DNA from: Pseudomonas umsongensis
GTDB taxonomy: Bacteria; Pseudomonadota; Gammaproteobacteria; Pseudomonadales; Pseudomonadaceae
Assembly (NCBI RefSeq): GCF_002236105.1
Contig: NZ_NIWU01000007.1
Span: forward strand, 124,001 to 188,000
Reading direction: 5' to 3'
DNA: 64,000 nucleotides
Part shown: positions 8,585-18,129 of the stretch, piece after piece
Layout: every line of letters starts with the position of its first letter
How positions within the stretch are numbered: the stretch's first letter is position 1
Made by a program: the position numbers and the translations under genes
The notes under the pieces: model-generated
What the model was told of the DNA's origin: nothing
Database searches by the model: none
What the model saw: the letters and a program-made list of their open reading frames with translations, nothing else

Positions 8585-9271
8585 ATGTCTCAAGCCCCAA
8601 CTGCCCAACCCGCCTACGTCCTCCATTCCCGTGCCTACCGCGAAAACAGCGCCTTGGTGGACTTCCTCACGCCGCAAGGGCGGCTGCGGGCGGTATTGCG
8701 CAGTGCGCGGGGCAAGGCCGGGACGCTGGCGCGGCCGTTCGTGCCGCTGGAGGTCGAGTTTCGCGGTCGTGGCGAGCTGAAAAATGTTGGGCGCATGGAG
8801 AGCGCCGGCATCGCCACCTGGCTCAACGGTGAGGCACTGTTCAGCGGTCTTTATCTCAATGAGCTGTTGATTCGCCTGCTACCCGCCGAAGACCCTTTCC
8901 CTTCGGTGTTCGATCACTACGCCGCGACCTTGCTCGCCCTGGCCGAAGGTCGGGCGTTGGAGCCGTTACTGCGTTCGTTCGAATGGCGCTTGCTGGATGA
9001 CCTGGGCTACGGCTTTTCATTGACTACCGATATCCACGACGAACCCGTTGCGCCAGACGGTCTCTACCGTTTGCAGGTGGATGCGGGGCTGGAGCGGGTC
9101 TATCTGCTGCAGCCCGGTTTGTTCAACGGCGCCGAATTGCTGGCCATGGCTGAAGCTGACTGGAGTGCCCCTGGTGCATTGTCAGCGGCCAAGCGTTTGA
9201 TGCGCCAGGCACTGGCTGTTCACTTGGGCGGTCGTCCACTGGTCAGTCGCGAGCTGTTTCGCAAGCCGTAG
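8585..9271 (+). CDS. recO: DNA repair protein RecO
   Basis: Recombination mediator of the RecFOR pathway that loads RecA on SSB-coated gaps. 228 residues with the N-terminal OB-fold (residues 10-80, including the YRENSALVDFLT segment) and the helical C-terminal half. It follows era after a REP pair, the standard rnc-era-recO-pdxJ order in gamma-proteobacteria. Starts at ATG 8585. Confidence 0.95.
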   Translation: MSQAPTAQPAYVLHSRAYRENSALVDFLTPQGRLRAVLRSARGKAGTLARPFVPLEVEFRGRGELKNVGRMESAGIATWLNGEALFSGLYLNELLIRLLPAEDPFPSVFDHYAATLLALAEGRALEPLLRSFEWRLLDDLGYGFSLTTDIHDEPVAPDGLYRLQVDAGLERVYLLQPGLFNGAELLAMAEADWSAPGALSAAKRLMRQALAVHLGGRPLVSRELFRKP

Positions 9272-9320
9272 TCTCCCCGTATGCTGTGCACCGAACTTTT
9301 TCTTATTCTGGAGCGCTTCC

Positions 9321-10061
9321 GTGACCACCAGCACCCGCATTCTTCTTGGCGTGAACATCGACCACGTTGCCACCCTGCGTCAGGCCCGGGGCACGCGCTA
9401 CCCGGATCCGGTCAAGGCGGCACTGGATGCGGAAGAGGCGGGCGCGGATGGCATCACCGTGCACCTGCGCGAAGACCGCCGGCACATCCAGGAGCGCGAC
9501 GTGCTGGTGCTCAAGGACGTGCTGCAAACCCGCATGAACTTCGAAATGGGCGTCACTGAAGAAATGATGCAATTCGCCGAGCGCATCCGTCCGGCGCATA
9601 TCTGCCTGGTGCCGGAAACCCGCCAGGAGTTGACCACCGAAGGTGGGCTGGACGTGGCGGGGCAGGAGGCGCGGATCAAGGCTGCTGTGGAGCGCCTGTC
9701 GAGGATTGGCTCTGAAGTGTCGCTGTTCATCGATGCCGACGAACGGCAAATCGAAGCATCGCGTCGCGTCGGTGCGCCAGCCATCGAACTGCACACCGGT
9801 CGTTATGCCGATGCCGAGACGCCGACCGAAGTGGCTGAAGAGCTCAAGCGCGTCGCCGACGGCGTAGCGTTCGGCCTGGCGCAGGGCCTGATCGTCAATG
9901 CCGGCCACGGTCTGCACTATCACAACGTCGAGGCGGTGGCCGCGATCAAGGGCATCAACGAACTGAACATCGGCCATGCGCTGGTAGCCCATGCGTTGTT
10001 CGTGGGCTTCAAGTCGGCGGTTTCGGAGATGAAGGCGCTGATTCTGGCGGCTGCCCGGTAG
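9321..10061 (+). CDS. pdxJ: Pyridoxine 5'-phosphate synthase PdxJ
   Basis: Condenses 1-deoxy-xylulose 5-phosphate with 3-amino-2-oxopropyl phosphate, the last step of de novo pyridoxine phosphate synthesis. 246 residues, TIM barrel, with the family segments NIDHVATLRQARGT near the N-terminus and HLREDRRHIQ around residue 50. GTG start at 9321 with TGGAG 7 bases upstream. The stop codon TAG is the first bases of the REP element that follows. Confidence 0.96.
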   Translation: MTTSTRILLGVNIDHVATLRQARGTRYPDPVKAALDAEEAGADGITVHLREDRRHIQERDVLVLKDVLQTRMNFEMGVTEEMMQFAERIRPAHICLVPETRQELTTEGGLDVAGQEARIKAAVERLSRIGSEVSLFIDADERQIEASRRVGAPAIELHTGRYADAETPTEVAEELKRVADGVAFGLAQGLIVNAGHGLHYHNVEAVAAIKGINELNIGHALVAHALFVGFKSAVSEMKALILAAAR

Positions 10062-10155
10062 GAGCGAGCATGCTCGCGAAAAACCTGAGGGCGCCGCGGG
10101 GCATCAGGTTTTTCGCGTCCTCATTGACGACCATTGCGAGCAAGCCGGCTCCCAC
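10058..10155. repeat. REP pair (family 1, composite)
   Basis: GTAGGAGCGAGCATGCTCGCGAA arm, a spacer nearly identical to that at 1405-1502 (CCTGAGGGCGCCGCGGGGCATCAGG type), and the opposite arm ending GCTCCCAC. Its first bases form the pdxJ stop codon. Confidence 0.85.
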
Positions 10156-10173
10156 ATTTGATTGAGGTGTCTG

Positions 10174-11634
10174 TTAGAGCGGGGCAGGTTCCTGGGCCGG
10201 CTTGGTCTTGTCGATGCCCGGCACATGCAGGTTGCCCTCGGCGACCTGATCGCCTTCAAGCTGCGGCTGCGTTACCCAGGTCAGGATGTCGTAGTAGCGA
10301 CGGATGTTCGCCACGAAATGCACGGGCTCGCCGCCACGGGCGTAGCCGTAACGGGTTTTGCTGTACCACTTCTTCTCGGACAGGCGCGGCAGGATTTTTT
10401 TCACGTCCAGCCATTTGTCGGGATTCAACCCTTCCTTGGCCGCCAGCTTGCGGGCGTCATCAAGGTGACCGCTGCCGACGTTGTAGGCGGCCAGGGCAAA
10501 CCAGGTGCGATCCGGTTCCTGGATCGACTCGTCGAGCTGATCCTTTATGTAGGCCAGGTACTTGGCGCCGCCCATGATGCTCTGCTTGGGATCGAGGCGG
10601 TTGGACACGCCCATGGCTTGCGCGGTGTTCTGGGTCAGCATCATCAGGCCGCGCACACCGGTCTTGGACGTCACGGTCGGTTGCCACAGGGACTCCTGAT
10701 AACCGATCGCCGCCAGCAGGCGCCAGTCGACCTGTTCTTTCTTGGCGTAGGCCTTGAAGTGCGGTTCATACTTGGGCAGGCGCTGCTGCAAGTGCTGGGC
10801 GAACGTGGTCGCGCCCATGTAGCCGAGTACATCGACATGCCCGTAATAACGCTCCTTCAGGCGTTGCAGGGTGCCGTTTTTCTTGACCTTGTCCAGATAC
10901 TCGTTGATCTCGTTGAGCAGGCTGTTGTCGTCGCCCGGCGCCACGGCCCAGCTCTGGTTGCTGGCGTCACCCAGGTCGAAGGCAACGCGGATGTTGGTGA
11001 AGTACACCTGGTTCATCGCGACTTCATTGGAGTCTACCAATGTCAGATCGATCTGACCTTCGTCGACCATGCGCAGGAGATCCACGACCTCGACCGCGTC
11101 GGATTCTTCGTATTCGATACCGGGAAATTTCTGTTTCAGCTGTGCGAGCTGCTCGGCATGGGTGCTGCCCTTGAGCACCATGATCTTCTTGCCGACCAGG
11201 TCTTTCGCGTCGGTAGGGCGCGACTTGCCGTTGCGGTAGATGACCTGTGGGGTGACTTCCAGGTAGGGATGGGAGAACCGCACCTGTTTTTTGCGTGCTT
11301 CGCTGCTGACCAGGCCGGCAGCCGCCAGGACCGGGCCATTGGGCTTGCCCACCTGATTGAACAGGTCGTCGAGGTTGTCGGCCGTCTCGATCTTGAGATC
11401 GACCCCCAGATCGTCGGCGAAGCGCTTCACCAGCTCGTATTCGAAGCCGGTTTCACCGTTGCGATCCTGAAAGTAGGTGGCGGGGCTGTTACGGGTAACC
11501 ACCCGCAGCACACCATCCTCCTTTACGCGCTCCAGTGTGTTGGGTTTATCAACACAGCCACTGAGCATCAGGAAGAGTCCGGTTGCGATCAGCCATTTGG
11601 CGTACCGCGGACGCAAAGCCGTTGGGGAAAACAT
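10174..11634 (-). CDS. mltF: Membrane-bound lytic murein transglycosylase F
   Basis: Outer-membrane lipoprotein that cuts peptidoglycan glycan strands with formation of 1,6-anhydroMurNAc. 486 residues: lipoprotein signal with lipobox LSGC (Cys27), an ABC-type solute-binding-like regulatory domain (about 45-265), and a C-terminal SLT lysozyme-like domain with the catalytic Glu in GYQESLWQP. The longest frame runs further upstream, but ATG 11634 gives the normal MFSPTALRPR start and a proper signal peptide. Divergent from purL. Confidence 0.94.
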   Translation of the reverse strand: MFSPTALRPRYAKWLIATGLFLMLSGCVDKPNTLERVKEDGVLRVVTRNSPATYFQDRNGETGFEYELVKRFADDLGVDLKIETADNLDDLFNQVGKPNGPVLAAAGLVSSEARKKQVRFSHPYLEVTPQVIYRNGKSRPTDAKDLVGKKIMVLKGSTHAEQLAQLKQKFPGIEYEESDAVEVVDLLRMVDEGQIDLTLVDSNEVAMNQVYFTNIRVAFDLGDASNQSWAVAPGDDNSLLNEINEYLDKVKKNGTLQRLKERYYGHVDVLGYMGATTFAQHLQQRLPKYEPHFKAYAKKEQVDWRLLAAIGYQESLWQPTVTSKTGVRGLMMLTQNTAQAMGVSNRLDPKQSIMGGAKYLAYIKDQLDESIQEPDRTWFALAAYNVGSGHLDDARKLAAKEGLNPDKWLDVKKILPRLSEKKWYSKTRYGYARGGEPVHFVANIRRYYDILTWVTQPQLEGDQVAEGNLHVPGIDKTKPAQEPAPL

Positions 11635-11871
11635 TTGCGCAGTATACGCAAAGGACCACGAGCGCCATATCTCGACAGCAACAGGGTAGTCTGCTAGAGA
11701 TCGCAAAAGCCGCCAAAACCCCACTGGAACGGGCCTTTTCAGCATTTTGATACAGTAAAAATAAGCTGTCGTCACCCGGCGGGTTAACCTGACTTTCGGG
11801 GCAGAAACACAGATCGGCACTCGAGTGCAACCGTGCGTAGCGTTTCGGGTGCTGTCGCTGGCTGTTTAGGC

Positions 11872-11877
11872 TAGAAT
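11872..11877 (+). promoter_or_regulatory. Possible -10 box for purL
   Basis: TAGAAT 42 bases upstream of the purL ATG resembles a sigma-70 -10 hexamer. No convincing -35 is seen at 16-18 bases. Low-confidence site in the 285-base mltF-purL divergent region, where I see nothing else. Confidence 0.3.
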
Positions 11878-11919
11878 GCACGGCCTCAAAGCACACCCCT
11901 TCCCGAGGCTGTCCCGAAG

Positions 11920-14900
11920 ATGTTGATCCTGCGCGGCGCTCCTGCCCTTTCTGCCTTTCGCCACAGCAAGCTCCTTGAGCAACTGAGCCAGAAGGTTCCG
12001 GCTGTCAGTGGCCTGTATGCTGAATTCGCTCACTTCGCCGAAGTTACCGGCGACCTGACCGGCGACGAACAGCAGGTGCTTGCGCGCCTTCTGAAGTACG
12101 GTCCAAGCGTTCCGGTCCAGGAGCCGACCGGTCGTCTGTTCCTGGTGTTGCCACGTTTCGGCACCATCTCGCCCTGGTCGAGCAAGGCCAGCGACATCGC
12201 TCGCAACTGCGGCCTGACCAAGATCCAGCGTATCGAGCGCGGCATTGCCTTCTATGTGGCTGGCCAGTTCAGCGACGCTGAAGCCCAGTTGATCGCCGAC
12301 GCACTGCACGACCGCATGACCCAGATCGTCCTGGGCAACCTCGAACAGGCTGCCGGCCTGTTCAGCCACGCCGAACCCAAGCCCCTGACCGCGATCGACG
12401 TGTTGGGTGGCGGCCGCGCCGCGCTGGAAAAAGCCAACACCGAGCTGGGCCTGGCCCTGGCTGAAGACGAAATCGACTACCTGGTCAACGCCTTCGTCGG
12501 CTTGAAGCGCAACCCGCACGACATCGAACTGATGATGTTCGCCCAGGCGAACTCCGAGCACTGCCGTCACAAGATCTTCAACGCCAGTTGGGACATCGAC
12601 GGCGAAAGCCAGGAAAAAAGCCTGTTCGGCATGATCAAGAACACCTACGTGATGCACAGCGAGGGCGTTCTGTCGGCTTACAAGGACAACGCCTCGGTGA
12701 TCGTCGGCTCCGTGGCCGGGCGTTTCTTCCCGGACCCCGAAACCCGCCAGTACGGCGCGGTGCAGGAGCCGGTGCACATCCTGATGAAGGTTGAAACCCA
12801 TAACCACCCGACCGCGATTGCCCCGTTCCCGGGCGCGTCCACCGGTTCCGGTGGCGAGATTCGTGACGAAGGCGCGACCGGTCGTGGCGCCAAGCCAAAA
12901 GCTGGCCTGACCGGTTTCACCGTGTCCAACCTGCAGATCCCGGGCTTCTTACAGCCGTGGGAAGTGCCGTACGGTAAGCCCGAGCGCATCGTTACCGCGC
13001 TGGACATCATGATCGAAGGCCCACTGGGCGGCGCTGCGTTCAACAACGAATTCGGTCGTCCGGCACTGACCGGCTACTTCCGTACCTTCGAACAGTCGAT
13101 CAGCACCCCGCACGGTGATGAAGTGCGCGGTTACCACAAGCCGATCATGCTGGCTGGCGGCATGGGCAACATCCGTGAAGAACACGTCAAGAAAGGCGAG
13201 ATCGTGGTCGGCTCCAAGCTGATCGTGCTCGGCGGCCCGGCGATGTTGATCGGCCTGGGCGGCGGCGCGGCTTCTTCCATGGCCACCGGCACCAGTTCGG
13301 CAGACCTGGACTTCGCCTCCGTGCAGCGTGAAAACCCTGAGATGGAGCGTCGCTGCCAGGAAGTCATCGACCGTTGCTGGCAACTGGGCGACAAGAACCC
13401 GATCAGCTTCATCCACGACGTGGGTGCGGGCGGCCTGTCCAACGCCTTCCCGGAACTGGTCAATGACGGCGACCGTGGTGGCCGTTTCGAACTGCGCAAC
13501 ATTCCAAACGACGAGCCGGGCATGGCCCCGCACGAAATCTGGAGTAACGAATCCCAGGAACGCTACGTGCTGGCAGTCGGCCCGGCCGACTTCGATCGCT
13601 TCAAGGCGATCTGCGAACGTGAGCGTTGCCCGTTTGCCGTCGTCGGCGAAGCCACGGCCGAGCCGCAGCTGACCGTCACCGACAGCCACTTCGGCAACAG
13701 CCCGGTGGACATGCCGCTCGAAGTGCTGTTGGGCAAAGCCCCGCGCATGCACCGTTCGGTAGTGCGTGAAAACGAGCTGGGTGACGATTTCGATCCGTCG
13801 ACCCTCGACATCGGCAACTGCGTCGAGCGCGTCCTGCATCACCCGGCTGTCGCGAGCAAGAGCTTCCTGATCACCATCGGCGACCGCACCATCACCGGCC
13901 TCGTGGCCCGTGACCAGATGGTCGGCCCATGGCAGGTGCCGGTGGCCGACGTTGCCGTCACCGCCACCAGCTTCGACGTCTACACCGGTGAAGCCATGGC
14001 CATGGGCGAGCGCACTCCGCTGGCACTGCTGGACGCTCCGGCGTCGGGCCGCATGGCCATCGGCGAAACCCTGACCAACATCGCCGCTTCGCGCATCGGC
14101 AAGATCTCCGACATCAAGTTGTCGGCGAACTGGATGTCCGCCGCCGGTCACCCGGGTGAAGACGCACGTCTGTACGACACCGTGAAAGCGGTCGGCATGG
14201 AATTGTGCCCTGAGCTGGGCATCACCATTCCAGTGGGCAAGGACTCGATGTCCATGGCCACTCGCTGGAACGATGAAGGCGTGGACAAGGCCGTGACCTC
14301 GCCAATGTCCCTGATCGTGACCGGTTTCGCGCCAGTGACTGACATCCGTCAGACCCTGACCCCGCAACTGCGCATGGACAAGGGCACCACCGACCTGATC
14401 CTGATCGACCTGGGCCGTGGCCAGAACCGCATGGGCGCCTCGATCCTGGCCCAGGTGCATGGCAAGCTCGGCAAGCAGGCTCCGGACGTCGACGACGCCG
14501 AAGACCTGAAAGCCTTCTTCGCGGTGATCCAGGGCCTCAACGCCGACGGTCACCTGCTGGCTTACCACGACCGTTCCGACGGTGGTCTGCTGACCAGCGT
14601 GGTGGAAATGGCCTTCGCCGGTCATTGCGGCCTGAGCCTGAACCTCGACGGCCTGGCAGAAACGTCTGCTGACATCGCCGCGATCCTGTTCAACGAAGAA
14701 CTGGGCGCCGTGATCCAGGTTCGCCAGGACGCTACCGCCGACATCCTGGCGCAATTCAGCGCTGCCGGCCTTGGCGAGTGCGTGTCGGTGATCGGCCAGC
14801 CGATCAACAATGGCCAGATCAACATCACCTTCAACGGTGACACCGTGTTCGAAGGCCAGCGTCGTCTGCTGCAACGCCAGTGGGCCGAGACCAGCTACCA

Positions 14901-15816
14901 GATCCAGCGTCTGCGTGACAACGCCGACTGCGCCGATCAAGAGTTCGACGTGCTGCTGGAAGAAGACAACCCGGGCCTGAGCGTCAAGCTCAGCTACGAC
15001 GTCAACCAGGACATCGCCGCGCCTTACATCAAGAAAGGCATCCGCCCACAGGTTGCCGTGCTGCGTGAGCAGGGCGTCAACGGTCAGGTGGAAATGGCTG
15101 CCGCGTTCGATCGCGCTGGTTTCAACGCGATCGACGTGCACATGAGCGACATCCTGGCCGGTCGTGTCGACCTGAACGAGTTCAAGGGCCTGGTTGCCTG
15201 CGGAGGCTTCTCCTACGGTGACGTACTCGGCGCCGGTGAAGGCTGGGCCAAGTCGGCGCTGTTCAACAGCCGCGCCCGCGATGCGTTCCAGGGTTTCTTC
15301 GAGCGTAACGACAGCTTCACCCTCGGCGTGTGCAACGGTTGCCAGATGATGTCCAACCTGCACGAGCTGATCCCGGGCAGCGAGTTCTGGCCGCACTTCG
15401 TGCGTAACCGTTCCGAGCAGTTCGAAGCGCGCGTGGCGATGGTGCAGATCCAGGAGTCGAACTCGATCTTCCTGCAGGGCATGGCCGGTTCGCGCATGCC
15501 GATCGCCATCGCCCACGGTGAAGGCCATGCCGAGTTCGCCAGCGAAGAAGCGTTGCTGGAAGCTGATCTGTCCGGTTGCGTGGCGATGCGTTTCGTCGAC
15601 AACCATGGCAAGGTCACCGAAACCTACCCGGCCAACCCGAACGGCTCGCCGCGCGGGATCACCGGATTGACCAGCCGCGACGGGCGCGTGACCATCATGA
15701 TGCCGCACCCGGAGCGTGTGTTCCGTGCCGTGCAGAACTCGTGGCGTTCGGAAGACTGGAACGAAGACGCGCCTTGGATGCGTATGTTCCGTAATGCGCG
15801 TGTGTGGGTGAACTGA
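11920..15816 (+). CDS. purL: Phosphoribosylformylglycinamidine synthase
   Basis: Fourth step of purine synthesis: FGAR + glutamine + ATP to FGAM. 1298 residues, the large single-chain form of gamma-proteobacteria: N-terminal PurS-like domain, two ATP-binding synthase halves, and a C-terminal glutamine amidotransferase with nucleophile Cys1138 in GVCNGCQMM and the His-Pro-Glu of PHPERV near the end. Codon use is strongly biased, as in a highly expressed gene. This explains the very long spurious frame on the opposite strand. Confidence 0.98.
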   Translation: MLILRGAPALSAFRHSKLLEQLSQKVPAVSGLYAEFAHFAEVTGDLTGDEQQVLARLLKYGPSVPVQEPTGRLFLVLPRFGTISPWSSKASDIARNCGLTKIQRIERGIAFYVAGQFSDAEAQLIADALHDRMTQIVLGNLEQAAGLFSHAEPKPLTAIDVLGGGRAALEKANTELGLALAEDEIDYLVNAFVGLKRNPHDIELMMFAQANSEHCRHKIFNASWDIDGESQEKSLFGMIKNTYVMHSEGVLSAYKDNASVIVGSVAGRFFPDPETRQYGAVQEPVHILMKVETHNHPTAIAPFPGASTGSGGEIRDEGATGRGAKPKAGLTGFTVSNLQIPGFLQPWEVPYGKPERIVTALDIMIEGPLGGAAFNNEFGRPALTGYFRTFEQSISTPHGDEVRGYHKPIMLAGGMGNIREEHVKKGEIVVGSKLIVLGGPAMLIGLGGGAASSMATGTSSADLDFASVQRENPEMERRCQEVIDRCWQLGDKNPISFIHDVGAGGLSNAFPELVNDGDRGGRFELRNIPNDEPGMAPHEIWSNESQERYVLAVGPADFDRFKAICERERCPFAVVGEATAEPQLTVTDSHFGNSPVDMPLEVLLGKAPRMHRSVVRENELGDDFDPSTLDIGNCVERVLHHPAVASKSFLITIGDRTITGLVARDQMVGPWQVPVADVAVTATSFDVYTGEAMAMGERTPLALLDAPASGRMAIGETLTNIAASRIGKISDIKLSANWMSAAGHPGEDARLYDTVKAVGMELCPELGITIPVGKDSMSMATRWNDEGVDKAVTSPMSLIVTGFAPVTDIRQTLTPQLRMDKGTTDLILIDLGRGQNRMGASILAQVHGKLGKQAPDVDDAEDLKAFFAVIQGLNADGHLLAYHDRSDGGLLTSVVEMAFAGHCGLSLNLDGLAETSADIAAILFNEELGAVIQVRQDATADILAQFSAAGLGECVSVIGQPINNGQINITFNGDTVFEGQRRLLQRQWAETSYQIQRLRDNADCADQEFDVLLEEDNPGLSVKLSYDVNQDIAAPYIKKGIRPQVAVLREQGVNGQVEMAAAFDRAGFNAIDVHMSDILAGRVDLNEFKGLVACGGFSYGDVLGAGEGWAKSALFNSRARDAFQGFFERNDSFTLGVCNGCQMMSNLHELIPGSEFWPHFVRNRSEQFEARVAMVQIQESNSIFLQGMAGSRMPIAIAHGEGHAEFASEEALLEADLSGCVAMRFVDNHGKVTETYPANPNGSPRGITGLTSRDGRVTIMMPHPERVFRAVQNSWRSEDWNEDAPWMRMFRNARVWVN

Positions 15817-15821
15817 TAGCT

Positions 15822-16133
15822 GTGTACAAGCTCGCTTTCTTCGTTCCCGACAGCCATGTCGAAGTGGTCAAAAGTGCCGTATTCGCCGCCGGTGGCGGGC
15901 GGATCGGCACTTACGATCACTGTGCCTGGCAGGTGTTGGGCCAGGGCCAGTTTCGTCCACTGGATGGCAGTCAGCCATTCATTGGCGAGGCGGGGCAGGT
16001 CGAGCGGGTGGAGGAATGGAAGGTCGAGCTTGTGGTGGCCGATGAGTTGATTGGCTCGGTGGTGGCGGCTCTGAAACAGAGTCACCCCTACGAGACGCCG
16101 GCATACGAAGTGTGGCGGTTGGAGGATTTCTGA
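15822..16133 (+). CDS. Small NIF3-like / YqfO-type protein
   Basis: 103-residue protein beginning MYKLAFFVPDSHVEVV at GTG 15822, 6 bases after the purL stop. It resembles the CutA-like insert domain of NIF3/YqfO proteins: an N-terminal YKLAFFVP strand, GGGRIGTYDHC in the middle, and the end SHPYETPAYEVWRLEDF. No enzymatic function is established for this stand-alone form that I know of. Proximity to purL suggests cotranscription. A very strong bidirectional terminator follows. Confidence 0.85.
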   Translation: MYKLAFFVPDSHVEVVKSAVFAAGGGRIGTYDHCAWQVLGQGQFRPLDGSQPFIGEAGQVERVEEWKVELVVADELIGSVVAALKQSHPYETPAYEVWRLEDF

Positions 16134-16145
16134 TCCTTTGGTCGC

Positions 16146-16189
16146 GGCAATAAAAAACCCGCTGATTCGTCAGCGGGTTTTTTATTGCC
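16146..16189. terminator. Strong bidirectional terminator
   Basis: 20-base perfect stem (16146-16165 with 16170-16189) around loop TTCG, with an A-run on one side and a T-run on the other. Ends the purL transcript and can also stop transcripts from the right. Confidence 0.93.
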
Positions 16190-16209
16190 TGCATTTTTCT
16201 TCGGGCGTA

Positions 16210-16237
16210 AAAAACCCGGCATGAAAGCCGGGTTTTT
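16210..16237 (-). terminator. sodB terminator
   Basis: AAAAACCCGGC (16210-16220) pairs with GCCGGGTTTTT (16227-16237), loop ATGAAA, 15 bases past the sodB stop. On the minus strand the stem ends in a T-run. Confidence 0.9.
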
Positions 16238-16251
16238 CAGGAGCGTCGAGC

Positions 16252-16848
16252 TTAAGCGGTGAAGGTTTTGCCTTCGAACTGCTCAGCCACGAACTTCCAG
16301 TTAACCAGGTTCCAGAACGCCTCAACGTACTTCGGACGCAGGTTGCGGTAGTCGATGTAGTAAGCGTGTTCCCAAACGTCGCAGGTCAGCAGCGGGGTGT
16401 CGCCGTTGGTCAGCGGGTTGCCGGCACCGATGGTGCTGGCCAGGCCCAGGGAGCCGTCAGCCTTTTTCACCAGCCAGCCCCAACCGGAACCGAAAGTGCC
16501 GATGGAAGTCTTGCTGAACTCTTCCTTGAACTTGTCGAACGAACCGAAGGCTGCGTTGATGGCGTCAGCCAGCGCGCCGGTTGGTTGACCGCCAGCGTTT
16601 GGCGCCAGGCAGTTCCAGTAGAAAGTGTGGTTCCACACTTGAGCGGCGTTGTTGAAGATGCCGCCCGAGGAAGTCTTGACGATTTCTTCCAGGGTCTTGC
16701 CTTCGAACTCGGTGCCAGGCACCAGGTTGTTCAGGTTCACGACATAGGTGTTGTGGTGCTTGTCGTGGTGAAATTCCAGGGTTTCCTTGGAAATGTGCGG
16801 CTGCAGGGCATCGTGTGCGTACGGCAGCGGCGGCAATTCGAAAGCCAT
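16252..16848 (-). CDS. sodB: Superoxide dismutase [Fe]
   Basis: Cytoplasmic enzyme converting superoxide to oxygen and hydrogen peroxide. 198 residues, Fe/Mn SOD fold. Metal ligands: His in YAHDALQPHIS..., His in NNAAQVWNHTFYW, and Asp157 and His161 in DVWEHAYY. The Gln in NNAAQVWNH is typical of the iron form. Start at ATG 16848 with AGGAG close upstream; the open frame extends further but without homology. Confidence 0.97.
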   Translation of the reverse strand: MAFELPPLPYAHDALQPHISKETLEFHHDKHHNTYVVNLNNLVPGTEFEGKTLEEIVKTSSGGIFNNAAQVWNHTFYWNCLAPNAGGQPTGALADAINAAFGSFDKFKEEFSKTSIGTFGSGWGWLVKKADGSLGLASTIGAGNPLTNGDTPLLTCDVWEHAYYIDYRNLRPKYVEAFWNLVNWKFVAEQFEGKTFTA

Positions 16849-17025
16849 TATGATTCTCCTAATCAGGTCAGTTGCGGTGAGCGCAAGGCCGATCACGGGC
16901 GGCCAGACAAGCGCCGGGGAGTTTGTACTCTTTGCGGCGCATCGGGTCGGATCATAGCACCGGGGGTGCGGCATAACCACGCAACATCTGTGTGGAATAG
17001 AGGTTCCAGAGCCTTTTGGAATAAA

Positions 17026-17628
17026 TCAGCCGGCGCTGATCAGCTGTAATGCTACGGCGAACATCATCACCGCCACCAACAGGTCAAGAATTCGCCAGGT
17101 ACTTGGCCGCGCCAGCCACGGCGCTAGCCATGCCGCACCGAGTGCCAAGGTAAAGAACCACAGCAATGACGCACTGGCCGCCCCAACTACATAAGCTCCG
17201 GGCTCCGTTTGCTGGGCGCCGAGGGAGCCAATCAACAGAACGGTGTCCAGGTAAACGTGCGGGTTGAGCAGGGTAACCGCCAACGCACTGAGCATCACCG
17301 CGCGCAACGAACGAACGGTCTGGTTCTCACCTTGTTGCAGACTCTGTCTGGAGCAGGCCCGACGCAACGCCTGGCTGCCATACCACAACAGAAACGCCGC
17401 GCCGCCCCAACGGGCAATGGCGAGCAGGGTCGGGTTTTGTGCCAGCACCGTGGCCAGGCCGAATACCCCGGCGGCCACCAGTAATGCATCGCAGGCCACG
17501 CAGAGTGCCGCCACCGGCAGGTGATGTTCACGTCGCAGGCTTTGCGCCAGTACGAATGCGTTCTGCGTGCCGATCGCCATGATCAGGCCGAAGGCCACCA
17601 ACAGGCCGTTGATATAGCTTTGCCACAT
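17026..17628 (-). CDS. LysE/ArgO-family amino acid exporter
   Basis: 200-residue inner-membrane exporter of basic amino acids (lysine/arginine in LysE and ArgO). Six hydrophobic segments, with the N-terminal motif GLIMAIGTQNAFVLAQSLRR and NPHVYLDTVLLIGSLG in the middle, both characteristic of the family. Separated by 6 bases from an ACT-domain gene upstream, with an ArgP-like LysR regulator divergent from both: the same regulator/exporter pairing as argP-argO and lysG-lysE. Substrate not proven. Confidence 0.92.
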   Translation of the reverse strand: MWQSYINGLLVAFGLIMAIGTQNAFVLAQSLRREHHLPVAALCVACDALLVAAGVFGLATVLAQNPTLLAIARWGGAAFLLWYGSQALRRACSRQSLQQGENQTVRSLRAVMLSALAVTLLNPHVYLDTVLLIGSLGAQQTEPGAYVVGAASASLLWFFTLALGAAWLAPWLARPSTWRILDLLVAVMMFAVALQLISAG

Positions 17629-17634
17629 TATTTT

Positions 17635-18036
17635 TTACTCCGCGTTGGCTGCCAGGTCGCGCAGCACTTGCATCGCGCGTTCGGCGTCGGCCTGGCCGAC
17701 AAACAAATGGTCGTGGTAGTAACCGGCGATCACATTGCAGCTGATGCCGGCATGGCCCAGGGCCGTGGCGAACGCGGCGGTCAGTCCGACGGCTTCGAGG
17801 GCCGAATGCACGTTCAGGGTGATCCACGCGGCGATGTAGTCGAAGCTGTATCCAGCCTGTTCTGCATGGGAGCGTTCGAGAATTACGGTCAGGCCTTCCT
17901 GCTCGCGAAAGCTGCCGATGATTTCCAGGCCCGCGGGCAATTGGCCGTTGGCCAGGGTGCAGAACACGTACTCGCCGGCATTGAGTTGCGGGCTCATGCT
18001 GCGCAGTAGCGTTGCCAGTGAAGTTTCGCCAGCCAT
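17635..18036 (-). CDS. ACT-domain protein
   Basis: 133-residue protein with an ACT-like fold (two ACT-type modules, of the ACT_3/ACT_7 families). Start chosen at ATG 18036 (MAGETSLATLLRSM), with AAGGA 8 bases upstream. ACT domains usually bind amino acids, so with the exporter 6 bases downstream it may sense the exported amino acid. That link is inference from context. Confidence 0.85.
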   Translation of the reverse strand: MAGETSLATLLRSMSPQLNAGEYVFCTLANGQLPAGLEIIGSFREQEGLTVILERSHAEQAGYSFDYIAAWITLNVHSALEAVGLTAAFATALGHAGISCNVIAGYYHDHLFVGQADAERAMQVLRDLAANAE

Positions 18037-18129
18037 GAGGAGGATCCTTGTGCAAGAGTTCGTGCTGGCCATTTTCCAGTAGTAACCTGTATAAGAAAAA
18101 CCAATATTGCTGATCGCTCATTAGGAAAA

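Noticed and set aside
12949..15708. 919-codon open frame opposite purL
   Set aside because: Same codon-bias artefact. The His/Gln/Val-rich translation has no family resemblance and purL is complete.
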